Assembly: GCF_900113005.1 (NCBI RefSeq)
Contig: NZ_FONW01000020.1
Location: 1 to 39,706 of the forward strand
DNA length: 39,706 bases
Direction: 5' to 3'
DNA from: Sunxiuqinia elliptica
Lineage (GTDB): Bacteria; Bacteroidota; Bacteroidia; Bacteroidales; Prolixibacteraceae
Shown: piece after piece, positions 19,768 through 28,912 of the stretch
Layout: the number at the start of each line of letters is the position of its first letter
Position numbering within the stretch: the first letter of the stretch is position 1
Program-made: the position numbers and the translations under genes
Notes under the pieces: generated by a model
What the model saw: only the letters and a program-made list of their open reading frames with translations
Database searches by the model: none
Told to the model about the DNA's origin: nothing

Positions 19768-20122
19768 GTAATTCCACCCGAAAAATTCTGTTTCTGAACC
19801 GCAGGGATAACCTAAATTTAACCAGCACTAAAGTCCGTGTGAATCAAGGCAATCAGCAATAAAACGGGCACTTCTTCTATCTTTATTCTTTTCGTCTAAC
19901 TTCCTATAAACAAGAGAAGAGTAGTGGCTTGTGTGAACTCTTGTTAAAGATTTATAAATTACCTTCTATAAAGAGCTGTTACGCTCCTATCCACTTTCTG
20001 CTAAACGAAATAAAATAGCTATCCAATTCTTCGCGATACCACTTTAATTGCTCAAAGTTGCTCCCTATCTTTATTGCTTAAATTTCCTCTATTGATTAAC
20101 GAAACGATCTAATTCTACACTT

Positions 20123-22003
20123 ATGTTTGCCAGAGTATTACTCGCGTTCAGTCTGATCTTAAGTCTTGCTGCCACAGGTATAGCAAGCAATCCGGATTCG
20201 CTTTATCTCGTGAATCACTATACCAAGCAAGAAGTTTATATTCCGATGCGTGATGGGACTAAACTCTTTACTGTAATCTACGCGCCAAAGGACAAATCGG
20301 AGAACTACCCCGTTCTATTTAACCGGACTCCTTACAGTATTTCTCCGTATGGAGAGGCCATGGACTTCAGCTTTCGGCGGGGCTTGTTTCCTGCTTTTCT
20401 ACGCGAAAAATTCATCTTTGTTTTCCAGGATGTACGTGGACGTTTTATGTCGGAAGGAAAATTTGAGCACATGCGCCCACATCTGTCCAAAAAACAGCAG
20501 CCTTCACAGATTGATGAAAGCTCAGATGCCTATGACACCATGGATTGGTTGGTCAAAAACCTTTCCAACCACAATGGGAACATTGGCATGTGGGGCATCT
20601 CCTACCCCGGGTACTACACTTCATGTGCAGCCATTGATGCCCACCCAGCCTTAAAGTGTGTATCTCCACAGGCACCTATTTCCGATTGGTTTTTCGATGA
20701 TCCGCACCATCATGGAGCCTTTTTCCTGGCAGGAATGCTTGGCTTTTTTGCAGCAATGGATATTCCGCGCCAGCAACCTTATCAGGACTGGATTAAAACC
20801 TACGACTGGGGAACCCCTGACGGGTACCAATTCTATATGGATTTAGGTTCTTTATCGAATGTCAAGACTCGTTTTTTTGGAGATAGCATTGCATTTTGGA
20901 ACGAATTGGTCGATCATCCCAATTACGATCGTTTTTGGCAGGAAAGAACCATTCTTCCTCACTTGAAAAATATCAAACCTGCGGTATTGGTTGTCGGCGG
21001 TTGGTATGATGCGGAAGACCTCTACGGAACATTCAATACCTACAAAACCATTGAAAAGCAAAGTCCGAAGACTGACAATAAATTAGTTGTAGGCCCGTGG
21101 ATTCATGGCGGATGGGCTCGCAATGATGGTGACCATTTAGGAAATGTGTCGTTCGAACAAAAAACCTCGCTTTTTTACCGAGACAGCATTGAGCTACCTT
21201 TCTTTGTACATCATCTGAAAGGGAAAGGTGAGCTAAACCTTCCCGAAGCCACGGTCTTCATGACTGGCAAGAACGAATGGCAAAGCTTCGATCAATGGCC
21301 TCCCAAAACACAATCAGCTCAAAAGCTCTATTTCCGGGAGCATGGGAAATTGTCGTTTCAACCAGCTGCTTCGGACGAAAAAGCCTACGACGAGTATGTA
21401 AGCGATCCTGCAAAACCCGTTCCCTACACCGAAGAAATTACCTTTGGCATGACCAGAGAGTACATGACCGATGATCAGCGCTTTGCAGCTAAACGACCCG
21501 ATGTGCTTGTTTTCGAAACCGAGGTTCTTACCGAAGATTTAGTTTTGGCAGGACCACTAACAGCTCACTTAAAGGTGTCCACAAGCGAAACTGCAGCAGA
21601 CTGGATTGTCAAACTGATTGATGTTTACCCCAAAGATGCCCCGGACAACAAATGGACTCGCGAAGGACAAAAAATGGCCAACTACCATCAAATGGTACGA
21701 AGTGAAGTCATTCGGGGACGTTTCCGCAACAGCTATGAGCATCCGGAGCCATTCACTCCAAACCAAGTCGAAGAAATAGAACTTGACTTGCAAGATGTGC
21801 TGCATTGCTTTCAGAAGGGACATAAATTAATGATCCAGGTACAAAGCACTTGGTTCCCCTTGGTTGACCGGAATCCTCAACGCTATGTTGACAATATTTT
21901 TGAAGCGAAACCAGAAGATTTTGTCAAAGCAACACACCGACTTTATCATAGCCAAGAGCAACAATCTTTTATCGAGCTTCCAATGCTTGAAACGGCAGAT
22001 TAG
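20123..22003 (+). CDS. CocE/NonD-family alpha/beta hydrolase (X-Pro dipeptidyl-peptidase S15-like)
   Basis: A 626-residue exported hydrolase with a signal peptide (to about GIAS, residue 21). The alpha/beta fold has the nucleophile motif G-I-S160-Y-P-G, the acid in GGWYDAEDLYG (Asp296) and the base in GPWIH328GGW, followed by the C-terminal jelly-roll domain (PLTAHLKVSTSETAADWIVKLIDVYP) typical of CocE and S15 enzymes. Family members cleave acyl or peptide bonds (cocaine esterase, glutaryl-7-ACA acylase, Xaa-Pro peptidases); the natural substrate here is unknown. Probably periplasmic. Confidence 0.9.
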   Translation: MFARVLLAFSLILSLAATGIASNPDSLYLVNHYTKQEVYIPMRDGTKLFTVIYAPKDKSENYPVLFNRTPYSISPYGEAMDFSFRRGLFPAFLREKFIFVFQDVRGRFMSEGKFEHMRPHLSKKQQPSQIDESSDAYDTMDWLVKNLSNHNGNIGMWGISYPGYYTSCAAIDAHPALKCVSPQAPISDWFFDDPHHHGAFFLAGMLGFFAAMDIPRQQPYQDWIKTYDWGTPDGYQFYMDLGSLSNVKTRFFGDSIAFWNELVDHPNYDRFWQERTILPHLKNIKPAVLVVGGWYDAEDLYGTFNTYKTIEKQSPKTDNKLVVGPWIHGGWARNDGDHLGNVSFEQKTSLFYRDSIELPFFVHHLKGKGELNLPEATVFMTGKNEWQSFDQWPPKTQSAQKLYFREHGKLSFQPAASDEKAYDEYVSDPAKPVPYTEEITFGMTREYMTDDQRFAAKRPDVLVFETEVLTEDLVLAGPLTAHLKVSTSETAADWIVKLIDVYPKDAPDNKWTREGQKMANYHQMVRSEVIRGRFRNSYEHPEPFTPNQVEEIELDLQDVLHCFQKGHKLMIQVQSTWFPLVDRNPQRYVDNIFEAKPEDFVKATHRLYHSQEQQSFIELPMLETAD

Positions 22004-22024
22004 AACGATCAACTACAAATACAA

Positions 22025-22058
22025 AAAAGCCGGAACGAGCATACGCATTCCGGCTTTT
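22025..22058. terminator. Bidirectional terminator between convergent genes
   Basis: An 11-bp perfect stem (AAAAGCCGGAA / TTCCGGCTTTT) with a 12-base loop serves the hydrolase (+) and the GalM-like gene (-); T runs are present on both strands. Confidence 0.85.
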
Positions 22059-22077
22059 CTATTCTATAAAGAATCAC

Positions 22078-23214
22078 CTATTCTTTTACTGAAAACTTGT
22101 ATATCGTTGTTGAACGAAGGGTATCTCCAGGCTCTAAAACAGTGTTTGGAAAATTTGGATGATTGGGTGAATCCGGATAATGCTGCGTTTCGAAACAAAA
22201 ACCATACCGATGCTCATAAGCTTTTCCTGCACGTCCAATCAACGAGCCATTCAAAAAATTACCGGTATAAAACTGGACAGCAGGTTCAGTGGTGAACACC
22301 TCAACATAGCGTCCTGAAGCTGGCTCGTAGGCACTGGCTGCAAAAGTCAGCTCATTCGCATGTTGATCTTTATTCAAAATGTAGTTGTGATCATATCCGC
22401 CAGCAACAGCAAGTGCTTGCATTTCCGAATCGATACGCTCTCCAATCTGATGCGGACTGGTAAAATCCATATCTGTTCCTTTCACCGAAACAATCTTTCC
22501 CGTTGGAATCAGCTCATTATTCAACACCTCTGTGGTCGAATCGGCATCAATCACAACCACATGATCCATGATATTTCCGTTGCCTTCTCCCTTCAAATTG
22601 AAATAAACATGGTTGGTTAAATTAAACGGACAAGCTTTATCAGTTGTCGCTTTATAATCGATCTTCAATGCGTTGTCAGCGGTTAAGGTATAAGTAACCA
22701 CAACCGTCTTGTTCCCGGGAAAACCTGAAGCTCCATCCGGGCTGTTCAAAGTCATTTCAACCGCAGGACCAGCATCCGTCTGAATTTCGCGGGCATCATA
22801 CACCTGACGATAAAAGCTTTGTGTTCCTGAGTGCAAACAGGCTTTGTGGTTATTTACTTCCAATTGATAGGTTTCTCCATTCAGTTCAAATTGACCATTC
22901 GCAATCCGGTTAGCATAGGGACCAACCACGGCACCTTGTCCGGCATCTTGCGTTTGGTATTCTTCAATCGATTTAAATCCCAAAGCCACATCTGCCAGCT
23001 TACCTGCTTTGTCAGGCACCATGATCGACACAATTTTTGCGCCATAATTGGTTAAAGTCACCTTCATACCCTGGGTATTTTCCAGCGTAAATAAGCTTGT
23101 TTTCTTACCATCAATTGTTGCTTCAAAATCGGCCTTCGAATAAGGCATTATCGAGCTCGGTTGCTGCTGACAGCCCATAAGAACGACCAGTAAAAAGAAA
23201 AGATTTTTTTTCAT
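22078..23214 (-). CDS. Aldose 1-epimerase (GalM-like) lipoprotein
   Basis: A 378-residue galactose mutarotase family protein that interconverts alpha and beta anomers of aldoses. It has a lipoprotein signal (VLMGC, Cys15), so unlike cytoplasmic GalM it acts in the periplasm, as in many Bacteroidota glycan users. Hallmarks: LTNYGAKIVSIMVPD, PYANRIANGQFELNGE, the catalytic-His region NLTNHVYFNLKGEG and the catalytic-Glu region GFCFETQHYPDSPNHPNFP. Monocistronic; convergent with the CocE-like gene. Confidence 0.93.
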   Translation of the reverse strand: MKKNLFFLLVVLMGCQQQPSSIMPYSKADFEATIDGKKTSLFTLENTQGMKVTLTNYGAKIVSIMVPDKAGKLADVALGFKSIEEYQTQDAGQGAVVGPYANRIANGQFELNGETYQLEVNNHKACLHSGTQSFYRQVYDAREIQTDAGPAVEMTLNSPDGASGFPGNKTVVVTYTLTADNALKIDYKATTDKACPFNLTNHVYFNLKGEGNGNIMDHVVVIDADSTTEVLNNELIPTGKIVSVKGTDMDFTSPHQIGERIDSEMQALAVAGGYDHNYILNKDQHANELTFAASAYEPASGRYVEVFTTEPAVQFYTGNFLNGSLIGRAGKAYEHRYGFCFETQHYPDSPNHPNFPNTVLEPGDTLRSTTIYKFSVKE

Positions 23215-23299
23215 CAGTTTATTCGTTTTAGCTTGATTTTAGACCTGTTAAATTTTCACAAAAGTCTGTTTTACTTTTAATAGTCCAAACAAATTTATA

Positions 23300-23307
23300 T
23301 AAATTTG
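23300..23307 (+). promoter_or_regulatory. Probable -7 box for the copper efflux operon
   Basis: TAAATTTG matches TAnnTTTG 15 bases before the first gene of the cluster, which implies a very short leader. No TTG sits at -33; the TTTTA there is a weak substitute. A TAATAGTCCAAACAAATTTAT segment overlaps the spacer and might host a regulator. Confidence 0.4.
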
Positions 23308-23322
23308 CGTTGAAATAAGAGC

Positions 23323-23700
23323 ATGGTCAAGAAGATCTCACATATTATCCTATTCGTTTTGATGATGGTAAGCACCCTCGGGTTTACGATCACCAAACAC
23401 TATTGTGGCGAAGATTTGGTTGATCTTTCCATCAGCGGAAGCGTTGACTCCTGTTGCGATATGCAAGGAGCTTGTTGCCATGATGAGGCACAAACCTTTC
23501 AACTGGATCAGGATTATACCGTTCCGATGGTGTTCAATCATGTTGACTACATTGCTTTTGTTTGTTATGAGATTCCTGTGCTGTTAATTGAATCTCTTCA
23601 GAATAACACAACATCTACAGACGCTTGGGTTGTAGGCAATGCGCCGCCGCCCAAAGATGTCCTGAACTTCCTTTCGGATATTCAGGTGTACCGCTTATGA
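23323..23700 (+). CDS. HYC_CC_PP family protein, first gene of copper efflux cluster
   Basis: A 125-residue exported protein with an N-terminal hydrophobic segment (about 5-23), then KHYCGEDLVDLSISG, CCDMQGACCHDE and a Pro-Pro motif near the C-terminus (NAPPPKDVLNF). These H-Y-C, C-C and P-P landmarks define the HYC_CC_PP family, found beside CusA-type pumps in Bacteroidota. It is probably a periplasmic or membrane-anchored metal-binding protein, with the paired cysteines as ligands. It precedes the RND gene by 121 bases on the same strand. Confidence 0.8.
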   Translation: MVKKISHIILFVLMMVSTLGFTITKHYCGEDLVDLSISGSVDSCCDMQGACCHDEAQTFQLDQDYTVPMVFNHVDYIAFVCYEIPVLLIESLQNNTTSTDAWVVGNAPPPKDVLNFLSDIQVYRL

Positions 23701-23821
23701 TTTTTTGATTGCTCCGATTTCACTATGATGGAATTGGCCTTATGGACTGTGTGCTCGTTGCATGCGGTCGATACTTTTATTAATTTACTGCAATAAAAAA
23801 AAATCATAAAGTTGAAACGGT

Positions 23822-26800
23822 ATGCTAAATAAATTAATTCGTTTCTTTTTGGAGAACAAGCTGGTAACCTTCCTACTCTTATTGATCATGGTTGGTTGGG
23901 GAATGGTCAACTCTCCTTTTCGTTGGGATACAGGAATTTTGCCCAACGACCCCGTTCCGGTAGATGCCATTCCGGATATTGGCGAAAACCAGCAAATTGT
24001 TTATACTGAGTGGCCCGGCCGCTCTCCACAGGATATCGAAGATCAAATCTCTTATCCTTTAACGACATCACTTCTTGGAATTCCTGGAGTAAAAACGATT
24101 CGAAGCAACTCCATTTTCGGTCTTTCCAGTATTTATATCATTTTTGATGATAATGTCGAATTTTACTGGAGTCGGACCCGAATCCTGGAAAAGCTAAACT
24201 CGCTTCCCCCCGGGACACTGCCAGATGATGTCACCCCTGCCCTGGGACCTGATGCAACAGCCTTGGGACAAATTTATTGGTACACCCTTGAGGGACGCGA
24301 CAAAGACGGAAATCCGGCAGGAGGTTGGGATCCGCATGAGTTGCGAACCATCCAGGATTTCTACGTTCGCTATTCCTTAACGGCAGCCAAAGGCGTTGCC
24401 GAGGTCGCCTCAATTGGCGGTTTTGTCAAGGAATACCAGGTCGATATTGATCCGGCAGCCATGAAAGCTTACGACGTGAATATTTCACAAATCATGAGCG
24501 CCGTAAAAAACAGCAACCTGGATATTGGCGCCCGAACCTTGGAATACAACCGAGCAGAGTACCTCATTCGCGCTTTGGGGTATATCAAAAATTTGAGTGA
24601 TTTGGAAGAAAGCGTGGTTGCTGTTCGCGATCATGTCCCGGTTAGATTGAAGGATGTTGCCCGGATTAACTTTGGACCAGCGACCCGACGAGGCGGATTG
24701 GACAAAGGAGGTGCCGAAGCTGTCGGTGGCGTAGTTGTGGCCCGCTATGGAACCAACCCGCTTGAAGCAATTGAACATGTCAAAGACAAAATAAAAGAAA
24801 TTGCCCCGGGACTTCCATCCAAAACCTTAGAAGACGGAACCGTTTCAAAAGTAACCATCGTCCCTTTCTATGACCGAACAGGACTGATCAAAGAAACGCT
24901 GGGAACACTGGAAGAAGCCTTGTCGCTTGAAATATTAATCAGCATCATTGTTGTTATTGTGCTGGTACTAAACCTCAGGGCATCTGTACTCATCTCCAGC
25001 CTGCTACCCATTGGGGTATTAATTACCTTTATTACCATGCGGCAGTTTGGAGTCGATGCCAACATTGTGGCGCTTTCAGGAATCGCCATCGCCATTGGAG
25101 TTATGGTAGATGTGGGGGTGGTCTTCACGGAGAATATTATTCGGCATATTGAACTACCGCAAAATATTGGAAAAAAGGGCAAACAGCTTTTACAGGTTGT
25201 TTATGAAGGAACAATCGAAGTTGCCAGTGCTGTGGTCACGGCGCTGATGACCACCATCATTAGCTTCCTGCCGGTATTTGCCATGGAAGCCGCTGAAGGA
25301 AAGCTCTTCCGTCCCTTGGCGTTTACCAAAACCTTTGCCATGCTTGCTGCCCTGTTGATTGGTTTGGTTTTAATTCCAACCTTTGCGCATGTTGTTTTCT
25401 CAATCAAATACAACAAAACAAAAAGCAAACAAATTTGGAATGGCCTGTTAGTTCTTGCAGGCATTGTACTTTCAATTTGGTCAGGTAATTATGTGGCGCT
25501 AGCGCTCACCGCTTTTGGAATCAATGGACTCTTGGCTAACCGTTGGCCCGAGAACCGAAAAAACTGGGTCAACTACATCAACATTGCAATTACCGTGGTG
25601 GTGGTCGTTTATTTCCTCACCCAGGCATGGATGCCTTTAGGTGCGCAAAATTCATTGTTTGCCAACTTCCTGTTTGTCATCCTCATTGTCACCGTAGTGC
25701 TCGGATTTCTGATGTTGGTAGTACGCTTTTACCCACAAATTTTGCAGTGGTGTTTAAGCCACAAATGGGCCTTTTTAACCCTCCCCATTCTTATTATTGT
25801 TTTTGGGATAACCACATGGCAAGGGGTTGATAAACTCTATGGGTTTATGCCAAAGTTTGTCAAAGAAACCAAGTTCTGGGCCAATGCCACAGAAAAGTTT
25901 CCGGGACTCGGCAAAGAGTTTATGCCCTCGCTTGATGAAGGATCCTTTTTGCTGATGCCAACAACGATGCCACACTCCGGCATCGAAGAAAACCTGGAAG
26001 TCATTCGCCTTCTGGATAAAAAGGTCAATGCCATTCCCGAGGTTGAGATGGTTGTCGGTAAATGGGGACGGGTAAATTCAGCTTTAGACCCTGCGCCAGT
26101 TTCGATGTACGAAAATGTCATCAACTACAAGTCCGAATACATCTTGAATGAAGATGGACACCGCATGCGCTTTAAAGTGAATAAAGAGGGTGCTTATCTG
26201 CTAAAAGATGGAAGCACCTACAACCCAAAAGAAGAAGGTTTCCTACTGATTGAAAAAGAAAAGCTCGTTGAAGACAAAAACGGGGAATATTTCCGACAAT
26301 GGCGTGATGAAATCCATTCGCCCGATGATATTTGGAATGAGATTATTGCAAAAGCAACCATCCCCGGCTTAACATCAGCTCCCAAGCTACAGCCCATCCA
26401 AACACGGCTGGTCATGTTACAAACAGGGATGCGGGCACCAATGGGAATCAAGGTTTTTGGTCCGGATCTGGAAAGTATCGAGAAAGTTGGCTTACAACTG
26501 GAAACTGAGCTTCAGCATGTTGAAGGTGTCGAGCCGGTGTCGGTATTTGCTGACCGGGTTGTTGGAAAACCTTACCTCGAGTTAAAGTTAAAACGCAAAG
26601 CCCTCGCTCGCTATGGCCTCACCGTTCAGGACTTACAAACCGTGATTGGAAGTGCTATTGGTGGAATGCAGCTCACCACAACTGTCGAAGGACGGGAGCG
26701 TTTCCCTGTGAGACTGCGCTATGCCCGTGAGTTTAGAGACAATCCTGAAGAACTGCAAAAGATTCTCATCCCAACGAAGTCGGGTATGCAAATACCTTTG

Positions 26801-27628
26801 GGAGATTTGGTTGACCTGAGCTACACACGGGGACCACAAATGATTAAAAGTGAAAACACCTTCCTGGTAGGATATGTCATTTTCGATAAGAAAGAAGGCT
26901 ATGCAGAAGTCGATGTCGTCGAGAATGCACAACGTCACCTGCAATCCAAAATGGAGGATGGCTCATTTGAACTTCCTGCCGGAATGAGTTACGTGTTTAC
27001 CGGAAACTATGAAAATCAAATCCGGGCAACCAAACGCTTAATGATTGTTATGCCGATATCATTGATCATCATTTTCTTGATTTTGTATTTCCAATTTCGG
27101 TCAGTAACCTCAACATCGTTAATCTTTACCGGTATTTTGGTTGCGCTGTCAGGCGGTTTCATCATGATCTGGCTATACGGACAGCCTTGGTTTATGAACG
27201 GAACTTTGGCTGGACACAACTTACGAGACTTGTTTCAAGTTCATCAGATTAACCTGAGTGTGGCTGTCTGGGTCGGGTTTATTGCCCTGTTTGGTGTGGC
27301 AACCGACGATGGAGTGCTCATCAGCACCTATTTAAGCCAGCTAAAAGCGAAAAAAGCCCCTCAAAGTATCAAGGAAGTGCGGGCCATGGTGTTGGAAGCC
27401 GGTTCAAAACGGGTGCGCCCAGCCATGATGACCACCGCCACGACCCTAATTGCCCTGATCCCGGTACTCACCTCTACAGGAAAAGGCTCAGATATTATGG
27501 TTCCAATGGCTATCCCCTTATTTGGAGGAATGACCATTGAAGTGCTAACCATGTTTGTGGTGCCTGTGCTATACAGTATGTGGCAGGAAAGACTGGTTAA
27601 ACGTCAACTAAAAAAGAAAGAACAATGA
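23822..27628 (+). CDS. cusA: CusA/CzcA-family heavy-metal efflux RND transporter
   Basis: A 1268-residue inner-membrane pump of the HME-RND family that exports Cu(I)/Ag(I) or related ions by proton exchange. It has the expected twelve-helix plan: periplasmic porter domain 1 (IPDIGENQQIVYTEWPGRSPQDIE), helix 4 with Asp430 in GVMVDVGVVFTENI, porter domain 2 and GVATDDGVLISTYLS (Asp1162/Asp1163). The methionine-rich stretch LVMLQTGMRAPMGIKV in the periplasmic part fits copper/silver CusA. It is about 220 residues longer than E. coli CusA. The extra sequence includes added hydrophobic segments near residues 525-640 and a polar insert near 770-830; long forms like this are usual in Bacteroidota. 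The stop overlaps the next start (ATGA). Confidence 0.95.
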   Translation: MLNKLIRFFLENKLVTFLLLLIMVGWGMVNSPFRWDTGILPNDPVPVDAIPDIGENQQIVYTEWPGRSPQDIEDQISYPLTTSLLGIPGVKTIRSNSIFGLSSIYIIFDDNVEFYWSRTRILEKLNSLPPGTLPDDVTPALGPDATALGQIYWYTLEGRDKDGNPAGGWDPHELRTIQDFYVRYSLTAAKGVAEVASIGGFVKEYQVDIDPAAMKAYDVNISQIMSAVKNSNLDIGARTLEYNRAEYLIRALGYIKNLSDLEESVVAVRDHVPVRLKDVARINFGPATRRGGLDKGGAEAVGGVVVARYGTNPLEAIEHVKDKIKEIAPGLPSKTLEDGTVSKVTIVPFYDRTGLIKETLGTLEEALSLEILISIIVVIVLVLNLRASVLISSLLPIGVLITFITMRQFGVDANIVALSGIAIAIGVMVDVGVVFTENIIRHIELPQNIGKKGKQLLQVVYEGTIEVASAVVTALMTTIISFLPVFAMEAAEGKLFRPLAFTKTFAMLAALLIGLVLIPTFAHVVFSIKYNKTKSKQIWNGLLVLAGIVLSIWSGNYVALALTAFGINGLLANRWPENRKNWVNYINIAITVVVVVYFLTQAWMPLGAQNSLFANFLFVILIVTVVLGFLMLVVRFYPQILQWCLSHKWAFLTLPILIIVFGITTWQGVDKLYGFMPKFVKETKFWANATEKFPGLGKEFMPSLDEGSFLLMPTTMPHSGIEENLEVIRLLDKKVNAIPEVEMVVGKWGRVNSALDPAPVSMYENVINYKSEYILNEDGHRMRFKVNKEGAYLLKDGSTYNPKEEGFLLIEKEKLVEDKNGEYFRQWRDEIHSPDDIWNEIIAKATIPGLTSAPKLQPIQTRLVMLQTGMRAPMGIKVFGPDLESIEKVGLQLETELQHVEGVEPVSVFADRVVGKPYLELKLKRKALARYGLTVQDLQTVIGSAIGGMQLTTTVEGRERFPVRLRYAREFRDNPEELQKILIPTKSGMQIPLGDLVDLSYTRGPQMIKSENTFLVGYVIFDKKEGYAEVDVVENAQRHLQSKMEDGSFELPAGMSYVFTGNYENQIRATKRLMIVMPISLIIIFLILYFQFRSVTSTSLIFTGILVALSGGFIMIWLYGQPWFMNGTLAGHNLRDLFQVHQINLSVAVWVGFIALFGVATDDGVLISTYLSQLKAKKAPQSIKEVRAMVLEAGSKRVRPAMMTTATTLIALIPVLTSTGKGSDIMVPMAIPLFGGMTIEVLTMFVVPVLYSMWQERLVKRQLKKKEQ

Positions 27629-28866
27629 AACGGATAATACATATTAGTTGCTTGGTAATCCTTTTTCTAAGTTTTGCTTCGCTTAACACGAACGCTCAGG
27701 ATGCTTTGAACAATTACCTTGTTCAAGCGGCCGAGAATAATCCAGGGCTTAAAGCTCGATTCAACGAGTACCTGGCCGCCTTGGAGCAAGCGCCACAAGT
27801 TGGTTCGCTGCCCGATCCTCAGGTTGCATTTGGCTACTCCATTCAACCCGTTGAAACCCGCCATGGGCCAATGGAATTCAAGATCTCAGCGAATCAGATG
27901 TTTCCCTGGTTTGGAACCTTGAAAGCCCGTGAAAATACGGCCGTTCAGCAAGCCAAAGCCAAATATGAAGTTTTTGAGGAAAGCAAGTCTGCCCTTTTCA
28001 ACGAGGTTCGTTCCACATACTACAGCCTCTATTTCAACGAAAAGGCCTTGCAAATCATCCAGGAAAACCTCGACATACTGCAACGATACCAACGGATGGC
28101 TGCCATCAAAGTAGAAGCCGGCATGGTTTCAGCGGTTGACCAATATCGGTTGGAGATGGAGACCGGGGATTTGGAGAATCAGCTAGCCCTGCTCAAAGAT
28201 CAACAGGTCTTTTTGCAGGTACAGTTTCACGAGCTCTTAAATTCTCAAGAGCAACGTCCAATCAGTTTACCCCAGTCTTTATGGGAAACAGAAGTTGGAC
28301 TGAGCAAAACAGCTATCCGTGACAGTATATTGCAACAAAATCATCAATTATTACAGTTGGATTTGCAACAAGAAGCATTGCGCTTCAAACAGCAGGTCGC
28401 TGAAAAATCGGGGAAACCATCCTTCAATATCGGTATGGATTACACCATTATTGGTAAAGGAGAAAACCAAATGGCCGGAACCGATGCTTTTATGTTCCCG
28501 ATGGTTGGAATCACCATTCCACTCTACCGAAACAAGTATAAAGCCATGGTTCAGCAAGTCGCTTATGAGGCCACGGCAAACAGCCATCAAAAACAAAATA
28601 CTTCCAACAAACTCGAAATTCTGTTTGAGAAAGCATGGAAGGATTATCGCGATGCGCTGCGCCGCAAAGAACTCTACCGCAGCCAAGTACAATTAGCCGA
28701 AAACTCGCTCCACGTACTTGAGACCGAATACAGTTCCAGTAGCCGAAATTTCGAAGAGCTACTTCGCATGGACCGGAAGCTACTGAATTACGCGCTGGAG
28801 CTGGAAAAAGCAAAAGCAGACCAGCAAGCAGCTATTTCAGTGATCCATGCCCTAATGGGGAATTAG
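27625..28866 (+). CDS. TolC/CusC-family outer-membrane efflux channel
   Basis: A 413-residue OEP-family protein with a signal peptide (to about NAQD, residue 25), two TolC-type coiled-coil repeats (AAENNPGLKARFNEYLAALE; later DQYRLEMETGDLENQLALLKDQ and the C-terminal EYSSSSRNFEELLRMDRKLL) and beta strands between them (SFNIGMDYTIIG; PMVGITIPLYR). As a trimer it would form the outer-membrane exit duct for the CusA-type pump. It overlaps the pump gene by four bases, so translation is coupled. Confidence 0.92.
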   Translation: MKRIIHISCLVILFLSFASLNTNAQDALNNYLVQAAENNPGLKARFNEYLAALEQAPQVGSLPDPQVAFGYSIQPVETRHGPMEFKISANQMFPWFGTLKARENTAVQQAKAKYEVFEESKSALFNEVRSTYYSLYFNEKALQIIQENLDILQRYQRMAAIKVEAGMVSAVDQYRLEMETGDLENQLALLKDQQVFLQVQFHELLNSQEQRPISLPQSLWETEVGLSKTAIRDSILQQNHQLLQLDLQQEALRFKQQVAEKSGKPSFNIGMDYTIIGKGENQMAGTDAFMFPMVGITIPLYRNKYKAMVQQVAYEATANSHQKQNTSNKLEILFEKAWKDYRDALRRKELYRSQVQLAENSLHVLETEYSSSSRNFEELLRMDRKLLNYALELEKAKADQQAAISVIHALMGN

Positions 28867-28912
28867 CAGCAAGTTTGATTAATGATTTTGAAACACAGAA
28901 ATAACAAAAGAG